Below are positions 29,197-37,584 of a stretch of 64,000 nt of DNA, piece by piece. Source of the stretch: CAZLDI01 sp964558415 (GTDB lineage Bacteria > Chloroflexota > Dehalococcoidia > SM23-28-2 > RBG-16-64-32); NCBI GenBank assembly GCA_964558415.1, contig CAZLDI010000002.1, positions 1 to 64,000 of the forward strand. The letters run 5' to 3'. Made by a program: the position numbers and the translations under genes. Position 1 is the stretch's first letter. Every line of letters begins with the position of its first letter. The notes beneath the pieces were generated by a model. The model had not been told where the DNA came from. It saw nothing but the letters and a program-made list of their open reading frames with translations, and searched no databases.

Positions 29197-29706
29197 CTAC
29201 CCTTCCGACTGGGACATCTTCCCGATCTGCGCTACCCACGCCGCCGGGTCCAACCGGGGCGCGTGCTTCACGCCGAGCTGGTGCATCCAGAAGTCCGGAC
29301 GCTCGATGTCTGTTCTTCCACGACCGTAGGCGAGGTAGACGTCCCAGGCGAGTCCGGGGCCTTCGCCGAGGCCGATGGATTCTTTCGCGGTAATCGCGAG
29401 CGCCCGGCCCATGCGGCGCGCAAGGTGGCGCTCGCCGTCCCAGTAGTGCTGCGCTCGACGCTCGGCGAAGCGCTCAGCCGTTAGTCGCGCCGCCGCTTCG
29501 TCATCGGGCGGCAGCATCGGCGCCCACGCGCAATAGACGAGTACATCGGCGTCAGGCATGGCCTCCAGAAGCCCCGCTCCCGCACGGGAAGCGCCCTGAA
29601 GGCACATCTCTCAAGTGGGCGAGACGATCAGGAGCAGGCGGACGTGGGTCGAGGCGGACGTGAAGTCTGAGAGAAGCGGTTCCAGAGTAGAGTCTAGCCG
29701 TAGCAT
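29197..29706 (-). CDS. Selenoprotein: thioredoxin-like protein with UxxC motif (in-frame UGA)
   Basis: Read through the TGA at 29613-29611 the gene is 169 residues: an N-terminal piece (LEPLLSDFTSASTHVRLLLI), then VSPT-U-E-M-C with selenocysteine at residue 32 and Cys35 in the redox motif. The C-terminal part continues with CLQGA, AWAPMLPPDD, HYWDGER, AWDVYLAYG and FWMHQLG. I recall this as a thioredoxin-like family in which SPTC/SPTU starts a C-x-x-C motif; that is from memory. A hairpin of bacterial SECIS type follows the UGA. Without decoding, only a 136-residue fragment from 29607 lacking the redox site would remain. The start is ATG 29706, 44 nt after nuoB; no good ribosome site is seen. 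Likely a thiol redox enzyme; partner unknown. Confidence 0.85.
29561..29603 (-). promoter_or_regulatory. Bacterial SECIS element downstream of the UGA
   Basis: On the minus strand GCCUUCAG (29603-29596) pairs with CUGGAGGC (29568-29561), and inside it CGCUUCC (29593-29587) pairs with GGGAGCG (29581-29575). The 5-nt loop CGUGC has G at its second position. The apical loop begins 24 nt after the UGA, within the usual bacterial range of about 16-37 nt. SelB would bind this loop. Confidence 0.8.
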
Positions 29707-29750
29707 GTGGTTGTCAGGTGAAGCGCCCCGGTCCCGGTATTGGATGAGGC

Positions 29751-30407
29751 TTACGCTCGCTGTCGAGCGATAGCCGAGTCCGGAACGTGTTCGTCCGTGT
29801 ACGGCGGGAAGAGCGACTCCAGCTCCCTGCGCACCGGGTCGCCTTCAGGCAGGTAGCGGCTGAAGTCGCCGCTGGGGAGCTTGCGGTCACGGTCGCCCGA
29901 GAGCTTCGCGTGCTTGATCTTCTCCTGGAGTAGCATCAACCCTTGGAGCAGCGACTCCGGGCGTGGCGGACAACCCGGCACGTAGACGTCCACCGGGATG
30001 ATCAGGTTGACGCCTGGCAGCGTGCTGTAGCCGTAGGCGAACGGCCCGCCGATTGTCGCGCAGGAACCCATGCTGATCACGTAACGCGGCTCCGCCATCT
30101 GGAGATAGATGCGGCGTACGGGCACTGCCATCTTCCACGTGACTGTACCGGCGACGATCATCAGGTCGCTCTGCCGCGGCGACGGCCGGAACAGCTCCGC
30201 GCCGAAGCGCGCGATGTCGTAGCGAGGCATCGCCGTCGCGATCATCTCCATCGCGCAGCAGGCGAGCCCGAAGGCGGCAGGCCAGAGGGAGGACCGCCGC
30301 GCCCAGTTCACGATTCCTTCGACGGACGCCAGCATGATGTTCTGCCGTATCGACTCTTCGACGGACTCGGCGGCGGTGTCGGTGACACGAATCAGGGGCT
30401 CAACCAC
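29751..30407 (-). CDS. nuoB: NADH-quinone oxidoreductase subunit B (NuoB)
   Basis: NuoB carries the N2 [4Fe-4S] cluster next to the quinone site of complex I. The 218 residues contain all ligands: FGLACCAMEM (adjacent Cys pair), SMGSCATIGG and VPGCPPRPE. The C-terminal tail beyond residue 175 is charged and longer than in E. coli. Start is GTG with GGAGAA upstream; TACAAT lies at 30431-30426. The other subunits usually next to nuoB (nuoA, nuoC, nuoD) are absent here. The selenoprotein gene follows. Confidence 0.95.
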   Translation of the reverse strand: MVEPLIRVTDTAAESVEESIRQNIMLASVEGIVNWARRSSLWPAAFGLACCAMEMIATAMPRYDIARFGAELFRPSPRQSDLMIVAGTVTWKMAVPVRRIYLQMAEPRYVISMGSCATIGGPFAYGYSTLPGVNLIIPVDVYVPGCPPRPESLLQGLMLLQEKIKHAKLSGDRDRKLPSGDFSRYLPEGDPVRRELESLFPPYTDEHVPDSAIARQRA

Positions 30408-30425
30408 GGCGTTCTCCGATTGGGA

Positions 30426-30431
30426 ATTGTA
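30426..30431 (-). promoter_or_regulatory. -10 box of nuoB
   Basis: TACAAT on the minus strand, 18 nt before the GTG start, leaving a short leader with GGAGAA. Confidence 0.4.
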
Positions 30432-30439
30432 TCACAAGC

Positions 30440-30796
30440 TCATGCGTCGGGATGGTCCCCAGGCCTCGGCCAGATGTTTCGGCGCAGAGCGGTCCCGAGT
30501 GCACTGGAAAGCAGGCATGTTCCGCTAACGAACACGACTACCAAGGCCCCCAGATATGCGCCATTCGCCGAGAGCGCAAACGCGGGCGCTAAGAGCACCA
30601 ATGGAATCCCTGTGAGTAGCAGCAGCCAAACTGACATCGTCTTCGCGTTAACGAAGTACCCTACGAGGAACGCACATCCGATTATTACAGACTGCACCAG
30701 GAGCCCCGGAATGGACTCGGACGCCAGCAGCAACGACAACGCCAGAACGGGACCTGTCAGAATGATTGTTGCCCAGGTCTCAACCAGTCTTCCCAC
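30440..30796 (-). CDS. Small membrane protein
   Basis: 118 residues with about four hydrophobic segments (IILTGPVLALSLLLA, LLVQSVIIGCAFLVGYFV, SVWLLLLTGIPLVLLAPAFAL, LGALVVVFVSGTCLLSSALG). No motif or known family is evident. The GTG start lies inside the end of the cysteine desulfurase gene (17-nt overlap), so it is probably co-translated with it. Function unknown. Confidence 0.5.
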   Translation of the reverse strand: MGRLVETWATIILTGPVLALSLLLASESIPGLLVQSVIIGCAFLVGYFVNAKTMSVWLLLLTGIPLVLLAPAFALSANGAYLGALVVVFVSGTCLLSSALGTALRRNIWPRPGDHPDA

Positions 30797-32051
30797 TTTC
30801 CGTCCTCAGTCCACCGCGCCACACCGGTGACAGCGACCGCAGCCGCTCGACGATCCCCGGTAGCGTCTCCAGCACGTATTCCATCTGCTCCATCGTGTTG
30901 TCCGTGCCCACCGTCAGCCGCAGGCTGCCGCGCGCGAGCTCTACCGGCACGCCCATCGCCGTCAGCACGTGCGACGGCTCTAGGGAGCCGCTGGTGCAGG
31001 CGCTGCCGCTGGAGGCCGCGACGGCCGCCAGGTCGAGGGCGATCAGGATCGCTTCACCCTCGATGCCCTCGAAGCAGAAGGACGCGCTGTTTGAGGCGCG
31101 GCTGTCGAGATGTGAGGGGTGTTGTGTCTCCGCTCGCCCTTCGACGGGCTCAGGGTGAGCGGAACGAGGAATAGGGCCGGTGAGATGCGCGCCGGGCACC
31201 CGCTCCGGAATGCCAGCGATCAGCCGTTCCCGCAGCGCGTGGTAGTGGGCATTGCGGGCGGCGAACTCCTCGTACGCAAGCTCCATCGCCTTCGCCATCC
31301 CGGCGATGCCCGCGACGTTTTCGGTGCCGGCGCGGCGGTTCTTCTCCTGCGAGCCGCCGAGCTGTTGCGGAAGCCACGCCGTGCGCTGCCGTACGTATAG
31401 CGCGCCGACGCCCTTCGGCCCGTAGAACTTGTGCGCGCCGATGCTGAGCATGTCCACGCCGAGCGCGTCGACGTTCACGTCGAGCGCGCCGACGGCCTGG
31501 ACGGCGTCTGTGTGGAACACCGTCAGCGGGTTCTTCGCCTTCGCGACCCTGACGGCTTCCTGGATCGGCTCGATAGTACCAACCTCGTTGTTCACGTGCA
31601 TGATGCTGATGATGGCGGTCTGCCTGGAGACCGATTCCTCGAGCTCGTCAAGGTCGATGAACCCTTCGCCGTCGACGCCGAGATACGTGACGCGGAACCC
31701 CTCTTGCTCGAGCCGTTCGGTTGTGTGAATGACGGCGTGGTGCTCGATGGCGGTCGTAATCACGTGATCCGCGCCGCGCTGCTTTCGACCGGCGTATGCG
31801 GCACCGCGCAGGGCAGCGTTGTCGCTCTCGCTGCCGCCGGAGGTGAAGACGAGCTCTTGCGGCTTGCAGCCGAGGACCTCAGCGATGGAGCGGCGGGCCG
31901 CGTCCAGCCCCTTTCGCGCCTCTTGCGCCTCGGCGTAGAGGCTGGAGGGGTTGCCCCAGTGGTCGCGCAGGTAGGGCAGCATCGCGTCCAGCACGCGCGG
32001 GTCCAGAGGCGTGGTGGCGGCGTGGTCGAGGTAGATGCGATCGGTCATCAC
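30780..32051 (-). CDS. Cysteine desulfurase, NifS/IscS type, with repeat-encoded insert
   Basis: 423 residues. IYLDHAATTPLDPRVLDAML opens it. The PLP region is TTAIEHHAVIHT, the PLP lysine is in SIGAHKFYGPKGVGALYV, and the persulfide Cys is in ASSGSACTSGSLEPSHVL. Between LTGP and NSASFCFEG, where relatives have a short LTGHP-type link, there are about 25 extra residues containing SAHPEPVEG; these are encoded by a palindromic repeat. The insert is in frame, so the protein should still be made. TACAAT stands six nucleotides before the GTG start. The suf operon is divergent; this enzyme may serve another acceptor. Confidence 0.93.
   Translation of the reverse strand: MMTDRIYLDHAATTPLDPRVLDAMLPYLRDHWGNPSSLYAEAQEARKGLDAARRSIAEVLGCKPQELVFTSGGSESDNAALRGAAYAGRKQRGADHVITTAIEHHAVIHTTERLEQEGFRVTYLGVDGEGFIDLDELEESVSRQTAIISIMHVNNEVGTIEPIQEAVRVAKAKNPLTVFHTDAVQAVGALDVNVDALGVDMLSIGAHKFYGPKGVGALYVRQRTAWLPQQLGGSQEKNRRAGTENVAGIAGMAKAMELAYEEFAARNAHYHALRERLIAGIPERVPGAHLTGPIPRSAHPEPVEGRAETQHPSHLDSRASNSASFCFEGIEGEAILIALDLAAVAASSGSACTSGSLEPSHVLTAMGVPVELARGSLRLTVGTDNTMEQMEYVLETLPGIVERLRSLSPVWRGGLRTESGKTG
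31130..31162. repeat. Palindromic repeat coding for HPEPVEG inside a gene
   Basis: CCGCTC-G-CCCT and AGGG-T-GAGCGG are the two arms of a 33-bp palindrome with the centre TCGACGGGCTC. It is recognised as the dispersed element that gives HPEPVEG peptides in many Chloroflexota and metagenomic sequences (from memory). Only one copy is in the window, and it lies in frame in the second cysteine desulfurase. Confidence 0.7.
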
Positions 32052-32057
32052 AAGTCC

Positions 32058-32063
32058 ATTGTA
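32058..32063 (-). promoter_or_regulatory. -10 box of the second cysteine desulfurase gene
   Basis: TACAAT on the minus strand, six nucleotides before the GTG at 32051; a leaderless arrangement that lies back to back with the suf promoter. Confidence 0.5.
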
Positions 32064-32067
32064 GCGA

Positions 32068-32096
32068 TTGCCGGATGGCGAGTCCTGTAGTACAAT
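32068..32096 (+). promoter_or_regulatory. Promoter of the suf operon
   Basis: TTGCCG (32068-32073), a 17-nt spacer and TACAAT (32091-32096). The leader to the sufB ATG is about 75 nt and relatively AT-rich, leaving room for an Fe-S-responsive regulator, which is not proven. Confidence 0.6.
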
Positions 32097-32177
32097 TCAG
32101 GCGTAGTGTAGATTTAGACAGTCAAATATTGGAAAAGTCTGCCTACCGTATCTGAGAAGGACGCCGAAAGACACAAA

Positions 32178-33641
32178 ATGGCCCGCCCCAGCACCATCTC
32201 CCGACAGACCGCCGCGAGCGAGCTTGACTCCGACTACAAGTGGGGGTTCGTCACCGAGATCGAGACGGATCTCGCACCCAAGGGGCTGAACGAGGATATC
32301 GTCCGGCTCATCTCGTCGAAGAAGGAAGAGCCGGAGTGGATGACCGAGTGGCGGCTGAAGGCCTACCGTTACTGGATGAAGCTCGGCTACGAGGAGCCGC
32401 GCTGGGCCAAGGTCAAGTTTCCGCACATCGACTACCAGGACGCTTACTACTACTCCGCCCCGGTCCAAACGAAGAAGCCGGGTAGCCTCGAAGAGGTCGA
32501 TCCGGAGCTAATCGAGGCGTTCAACAAGCTGGGCATTCCCCTCGTCGAGCAGAAGGCGCTCACGGGTGTCGCCGTCGACGCCGTTTTCGACAGCGTGTCA
32601 GTCGCGACGACGTTCCAGAAGCAACTCGGGGAGCTCGGCGTCATCTTCTGCCCAATCAGCGAGGCGATCCAGAAACATCCGGAGCTGGTCAAGAAGTACA
32701 TGGGCTCCGTGGTTCCCTATACGGACAACTTCTTTGCCAGCCTCAACTCCGCCGTATTCAGCGACGGCACTTTCGCGTACGTGCCGCCCGGCGTCCGCTG
32801 CCCCATTGAGCTGATGACCTACTTCCGCATCAACAGCGAGGGCACGGGACAGTTTGAGCGCACCCTGATCATCGCCGACAAGGGCAGCTACGTGAGCTAT
32901 CTGGAGGGCTGCACGGCGCCTATGCGCAAGACCAACCAGCTTCACGCCGCGGTGGTCGAACTGATCACGCTTGACGACGCCGAGATCAAGTACTCGACGC
33001 TGCAGAACTGGTATCCCGGCGACAAGGATGGCAAAGGCGGCGTCTACAACTTCGTCACGAAGCGCGGGAAGGCCGCCGGGCGCAACTCCAAAATCTCGTG
33101 GACGCAGGTGGAGACCGGCTCCGCGATCACCTGGAAGTACCCGAGCGTAATCCTGCAGGGCGATAACTCCGTGGGCGAGTTCTACTCCGTGGCGCTGGTC
33201 AACAACTACCAGCAGGCGGACACCGGCACGAAGATGATCCACATGGGCAAGAACACGCGGAGCACAATCATCGCCAAGGGCATCTCAGCGGGTCACGGGC
33301 AGAACACTTACCGCGGACTCGTGAAGATAATGCCGACGGCGGAGCACGCGCGGAACTTCACCCGCTGCGACTCACTTCTGATTGGCGATAAGTGCGGGGC
33401 GCACACGGTGCCGTACATTGAGGTGCGGAATCCGACCGCGCACATGGAGCACGAGGCGACGACGTCTAAGGTGAGCGAGGACCAGCTCTTCTACCTGATG
33501 CAGCGCGGCATCAGCGAGGAGGCGTCCCAGTATATGATTATCAACGGCTTCTGCCGAGGCGTCTTTCAGGAGCTCCCGTTCGAGTTCGCGATGGAGGCGT
33601 CGCAACTCCTCAAGGTCAGCCTCGAAGGGACCGTGGGCTAG
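32178..33641 (+). CDS. sufB: Fe-S cluster assembly protein SufB
   Basis: SufB is the scaffold part of the SufBCD complex on which clusters are built. The 487 residues show WMTEWRLKAYRYWMK at the start, VPKY-like spacing, FVYVPPG-like VPPGVRCPIELMTYFRIN, SYVSYLEGCTAPMRK, then GDKDGKGGVYNFVTKRG. The C-terminal beta-helix block HMEHEATTSKVSEDQLFYLMQRG is also present. It is first in the operon sufBCDSU on the plus strand and has a promoter 75 bases upstream. Confidence 0.97.
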   Translation: MARPSTISRQTAASELDSDYKWGFVTEIETDLAPKGLNEDIVRLISSKKEEPEWMTEWRLKAYRYWMKLGYEEPRWAKVKFPHIDYQDAYYYSAPVQTKKPGSLEEVDPELIEAFNKLGIPLVEQKALTGVAVDAVFDSVSVATTFQKQLGELGVIFCPISEAIQKHPELVKKYMGSVVPYTDNFFASLNSAVFSDGTFAYVPPGVRCPIELMTYFRINSEGTGQFERTLIIADKGSYVSYLEGCTAPMRKTNQLHAAVVELITLDDAEIKYSTLQNWYPGDKDGKGGVYNFVTKRGKAAGRNSKISWTQVETGSAITWKYPSVILQGDNSVGEFYSVALVNNYQQADTGTKMIHMGKNTRSTIIAKGISAGHGQNTYRGLVKIMPTAEHARNFTRCDSLLIGDKCGAHTVPYIEVRNPTAHMEHEATTSKVSEDQLFYLMQRGISEEASQYMIINGFCRGVFQELPFEFAMEASQLLKVSLEGTVG

Positions 33642-34430
33642 GTGAGCACCAATCACACACGCCCCCTCCTGGAGGTTCGCGGCCTCCACGTCTCCGTGGG
33701 CGAAAACGAGATCCTTAGCGGGCTGAGCCTCGCGGTCCACCTGGGCGAAGTGCACGCCATCATGGGCCCGAACGGCAGCGGCAAGAGCACCTTCACGAAC
33801 GTCGTCGCCGGGCGGCCCGGTTACATCGTGACCGCCGGCGAAGTGCTGTACCGGGGCAAGAACCTGCTTGAGATGACGCCGGACCTGCGCGCCCGCGAGG
33901 GCGTTTTCCTCGCCCTCCAGTACCCAGTTGAGCTCCCCGGCATCCGCAATCGCGAGTTCCTGCGTACCGCAGTGGAGGCCGTCCGTGAGCATCGCGGAGA
34001 GTCGAAGCTCCCGGTACGCGAGTTCAACAAGCTGTTGGACGCCAGGGCGAAGGAGATGGAGTTTGAACCGGACCTGATGAAGCGCTCCGTCAACGAGGGC
34101 TTCTCCGGCGGCGAGAAGAAGCGCAACGAAATTCTCCAGCTCTCTGTCTTGAACCCGACGCTCGCGCTGCTGGACGAGACCGACTCCGGCCTGGACATCG
34201 ATGCGCTCAAGGTGGTGGCTGAGGGCGTGAACCGCTTCCGAGGGCCGGATAAAGCGATCGTCCTGGTCACGCACTACCAGCGCATCCTCAACTACATCAC
34301 CCCGGACTACGTACACGTGCTGATCGGTGGGCGGATCGTGCGCTCCGGTGGCCGAGAGCTGGCTCTGGAGCTGGAGTCACAAGGGTACGATTGGCTCAAG
34401 GAGCCCGCCCAAACCGGCAGCGCCGGCTAA
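33642..34430 (+). CDS. sufC: Fe-S cluster assembly ATPase SufC
   Basis: ABC-type ATPase of the SufBCD complex, 262 residues. Walker A is GPNGSGKSTF, the signature region is NEGFSGGEKKRNEILQL and Walker B is LALLDETDSGLDIDAL; the switch His lies in LVTHYQRIL. It starts with GTG directly after the sufB stop, with no gap. It energises cluster assembly on SufB-SufD; it is cytosolic although it resembles transporter ATPases. Confidence 0.97.
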   Translation: MSTNHTRPLLEVRGLHVSVGENEILSGLSLAVHLGEVHAIMGPNGSGKSTFTNVVAGRPGYIVTAGEVLYRGKNLLEMTPDLRAREGVFLALQYPVELPGIRNREFLRTAVEAVREHRGESKLPVREFNKLLDARAKEMEFEPDLMKRSVNEGFSGGEKKRNEILQLSVLNPTLALLDETDSGLDIDALKVVAEGVNRFRGPDKAIVLVTHYQRILNYITPDYVHVLIGGRIVRSGGRELALELESQGYDWLKEPAQTGSAG

Positions 34431-34443
34431 CAGGCGGATCAGC

Positions 34444-35796
34444 GTGACCCAGGCGCCCTCAAAGTACAGCCACTACCTCACCGACTTCGACGCAGATTCC
34501 AGGAGATTGGCCTCGCAACCGGCGTGGCTGTCTGCCCTGAGGAAGGAGGCCCTCGCGCACTTCCGCGAGGTCGGTCTGCCCACCGCCCGTAGCGGCAATG
34601 AGCCCTGGAAATACACGAACGTGGCGCCTATCGCCGCCGCCCAATTCGTGCTCGAAGCAACACCGGAGCCCGACATCGACCGCGTCACGGCCGTGGCGCC
34701 ATGGTGCACAGTCTGGCACGAAGCTGTATTCGTCAACGGCCGCTATTCGCCCGCGCTGTCGGCCAGTCCCGCGACGCACGAGCCGAGAGAAGGGCTCGGA
34801 GGAGCCACGATTGAGAGTCTGGCGGACGCCATCGCGCGCGATGACGGCCTGATCGAACGGCACCTCTCGCGCCTGGTCCCGTACGATTACGATGGCTTCA
34901 CGGCTCTGAACACTGCGTTTCTGGCAGACGGGGCGTTCGTTTACGTGCCGGATGGGGCGGAGGTGTTGACCCATATCCATCTCTTATTCATTTCGGCGCC
35001 CGCGGCACGTCCGGGCGTCAGCTACCCGCGCACCCTGATCGTCAGCGGCAGGTCGAGCAAAGTGACGGTGATAGAGAGCTACGTATCGTTGAACGGCGCG
35101 CAGTATCTCAACGATGCAGTGAGCGAGATCTTCGTTGGGGAAGGCGCGCGGGTGGAGCACTACAGAGTCTTACTTGACCGCGATGCGTATCACGTGGGAG
35201 TAACGCGCGTCGATCAGGGACGGGACAGCAGCTTCACGTCGACGTCATACGCAACCGGCGCCGCGCTGGCCCGCAACGACTTCGCCGTGACGCTGGGCGA
35301 ACCGGGGGCCGAGTGCCGTCTGCGAGGGCTTTACGTGGGCGCCGGAACACAGCACATCGACAACTACTTGAACATCGACCACGCAGCGCCGCACTGCAAG
35401 AGCCGCCTCTACTACAAAGGGATCCTGGACGAGAAGTCGCGTGCCGTCTTCGGTGGCACGGTGCTCGTGCGCCCGGGGGCGATCAAGACAGACTCCCATC
35501 AGGAAGATAAGAACCTGGTCCTTTCGCACGAAGCGGAGGTAGACAGCAAGCCGGCGCTGGAGATATACGCGGACGATGTGAAATGCGGGCACGGCGCGAC
35601 GGCAGGCGCTCTAACCGACGAAGCGTTGTTCTACATGCGCAGTCGCGGCATCGACGAGACAACGGCAAACCAGCTCCTGATCAAGGCCTTTGCCAGCGAG
35701 ATCCTGGACGAGACGATCGAACCTTTGCGGGAGTACCTCGAGCGGCGGACTGCAGAGGCACTTCCACGCTTTGGGATGGCGCAGGGGATGTCGTGA
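34444..35796 (+). CDS. sufD: Fe-S cluster assembly protein SufD
   Basis: SufD pairs with SufB. About 450 residues: NEPWKYTNVAPIAAAQF near the start, AFVYVPDGAEV in the middle, and KTDSHQEDKNLVLSHEAEVDSKPALEIYADDVKCGHGATAGAL near the end, where the conserved His/Cys lie. The start is taken as GTG 34444, 13 nt after the sufC stop; the reading frame extends upstream inside sufC but homology does not. The stop overlaps the sufS start (GTGA). Confidence 0.95.
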   Translation: MTQAPSKYSHYLTDFDADSRRLASQPAWLSALRKEALAHFREVGLPTARSGNEPWKYTNVAPIAAAQFVLEATPEPDIDRVTAVAPWCTVWHEAVFVNGRYSPALSASPATHEPREGLGGATIESLADAIARDDGLIERHLSRLVPYDYDGFTALNTAFLADGAFVYVPDGAEVLTHIHLLFISAPAARPGVSYPRTLIVSGRSSKVTVIESYVSLNGAQYLNDAVSEIFVGEGARVEHYRVLLDRDAYHVGVTRVDQGRDSSFTSTSYATGAALARNDFAVTLGEPGAECRLRGLYVGAGTQHIDNYLNIDHAAPHCKSRLYYKGILDEKSRAVFGGTVLVRPGAIKTDSHQEDKNLVLSHEAEVDSKPALEIYADDVKCGHGATAGALTDEALFYMRSRGIDETTANQLLIKAFASEILDETIEPLREYLERRTAEALPRFGMAQGMS

Positions 35797-37022
35797 CGCT
35801 GGACGTCGCGCGCATCCGGGCGGACTTTCCGATCCTCAAGCGGGAAGTGTACGGCAAGCCGCTGGTGTACTTCGACAACGCCGCCACGTCCCAGAAACCG
35901 CGGCAGGTGATCGATGCGATCGTGCGCTATTACGAGCTTCACAACGCGAACATTCACCGCGCGGTGCATTGCCTGGGCGAAGAGGCGACTGCCGCTTACG
36001 AGGACGCTCGTTCCAGGGTCGCCGCGTTCATTAACGCGCCCTCGCCGGAATGTATCGTCTTCACCCGCAACACCACGGAGGCCATTAACCTCGTCGCGTA
36101 CACCTGGGGCCACGCGAACATCAACGCAGGCGATGAGATTCTCCTAACACAGATGGAGCACCACTCTAACCTGGTCCCCTGGCAGCGTCTCGCGGCCGCC
36201 AAGGGTGCATCAATTCGCTATATCGGCCTTACGGCGGCGCAGACGCTCGATCTGCCAGCGCCTGACAAGCTATTCTCTTCCCGCACAAAGCTGCTGGCGA
36301 TGCCGCACGTCTCGAACTCGATGGGAACGATCAATCCGGTCGACGAGATCGCGGAAGAGGCGCGGCGCCGCGGCGTGTCGGTGTTGATCGACGGTGCGCA
36401 GGCCGTGCCGCACCTGGCGGTTGATGTGCAGGCGATCGGCAGTGACTTCTATGCATTCTCGTCGCACAAGATGCTTGGCCCCACAGGAGTCGGCGTGCTG
36501 TACGCGCGGCGCGAGCTGCTTGAAGATATGGAGCCGTTCCTGGGCGGCGGCGAGATGATCCGCAAGGTCACGTTTGAGGACGCCACCTGGAACGACGTCC
36601 CCTGGAAGTTCGAAGCGGGTACGCCCAACATCGCGGATGTCATCGCCCTGGGCGCCGCGATCGACTATCTAGGCGATCTGGGGATGGACAGCGTCCGCTC
36701 GCACGAGATGGAGATCACGGCGTACGCCTTGGACCGCATCCGCGAGCTAGACGACATAACGCTGTACGGTCCTCCGGACCCGGCGGACAGGGGCGGTGTG
36801 GTCTCCTTCAACTACGGCGACCTGCACCCGCATGACATCGGCCAGGTGCTGGACCATCACGGCGTGGCGATCCGGGCAGGGCACCACTGCACTCAGCCTC
36901 TTATGCGGGCGCTCGGGATCTCCGGAACGGCGCGGGCCAGCTTCTACATCTATAACACGCCGCAAGAGGTGGACGTGATGATCGACGCGCTCAAGGCCGC
37001 TCGCGACTTCTTCAACCGATGA
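35793..37022 (+). CDS. sufS: Cysteine desulfurase SufS
   Basis: Group II desulfurase, 409 residues, supplying sulfur to the Suf scaffold. YFDNAATSQKPRQVIDA begins it, MEHHSNLVPWQRLA and SHKMLGPTGVGVLYARRELL (PLP lysine) follow, and the active Cys is in IRAGHHCTQPLMRALG. It starts at GTG 35793 overlapping the sufD stop and ends with an ATGA overlap with sufU. Group II enzymes need an activator, which here is SufU. Confidence 0.95.
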   Translation: MTLDVARIRADFPILKREVYGKPLVYFDNAATSQKPRQVIDAIVRYYELHNANIHRAVHCLGEEATAAYEDARSRVAAFINAPSPECIVFTRNTTEAINLVAYTWGHANINAGDEILLTQMEHHSNLVPWQRLAAAKGASIRYIGLTAAQTLDLPAPDKLFSSRTKLLAMPHVSNSMGTINPVDEIAEEARRRGVSVLIDGAQAVPHLAVDVQAIGSDFYAFSSHKMLGPTGVGVLYARRELLEDMEPFLGGGEMIRKVTFEDATWNDVPWKFEAGTPNIADVIALGAAIDYLGDLGMDSVRSHEMEITAYALDRIRELDDITLYGPPDPADRGGVVSFNYGDLHPHDIGQVLDHHGVAIRAGHHCTQPLMRALGISGTARASFYIYNTPQEVDVMIDALKAARDFFNR

Positions 37023-37486
37023 CAACGCCTCGCGACGAGTACGCACGGCAAGAGTCGGAGCTAGACGAGCTCTACCGGGACATCATCATCGACCACTACC
37101 GGCACCCGCGTCACCGTGGCTCTCTGACGAACCCCAGCGCGAGCCACGAGGGATTGAACCCGCTCTGCGGCGACGAGGTCACGGTGGAGGTTACCATCAA
37201 GGACGGGCGGATCGAGGACATTGGCTACCTCGGCTCCGGCTGCTCCATCAGCCAGTCGTCGGCTTCCATGATGACGGAGGCAGTTTACGGGAAGACACCG
37301 GGCGAGGCGCGCGAGCTCGGCGACTCCTTCACCGCGATGATGCGCGGCTCCGATGGCGTTGACCCCGAATCCCTGGGCGACCTTGAAGCTCTGAGCGGAG
37401 TGCGGAAGTTCCCGGTGAGGGTGAAATGCGCGACGCTGGCGTGGCATACGCTGAACGAGGCGCTGGCGGACGCGAGAGCTTCGTAA
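37019..37486 (+). CDS. sufU: Sulfur acceptor protein SufU
   Basis: A 155-residue zinc-containing SufU protein that takes sulfur from SufS. The metal/active Cys are in NPLCGDEVTVEV, GSGCSISQSSASMM and VRVKCATLAWHTL. The insertion between the second and third Cys distinguishes SufU from IscU. The start overlaps the end of sufS by four bases, so the two partners are made together. It ends the operon and faces gpsA tail to tail. Confidence 0.95.
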   Translation: MTTPRDEYARQESELDELYRDIIIDHYRHPRHRGSLTNPSASHEGLNPLCGDEVTVEVTIKDGRIEDIGYLGSGCSISQSSASMMTEAVYGKTPGEARELGDSFTAMMRGSDGVDPESLGDLEALSGVRKFPVRVKCATLAWHTLNEALADARAS

Positions 37487-37584
37487 GGCGCTACGGCGAC
37501 GGCCATAAGCCCGGGGCCGCCAAGTTCGCGGTGCTGTCGCGGGCAAGGGCCCGGCCCGAGCGGAGAAGTCGACGCAATGCGGAA

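Noticed and set aside
31130..31162. CRISPR-like repeat
   Set aside because: Single copy, palindromic and coding; no array of equal repeats and spacers anywhere in the window.
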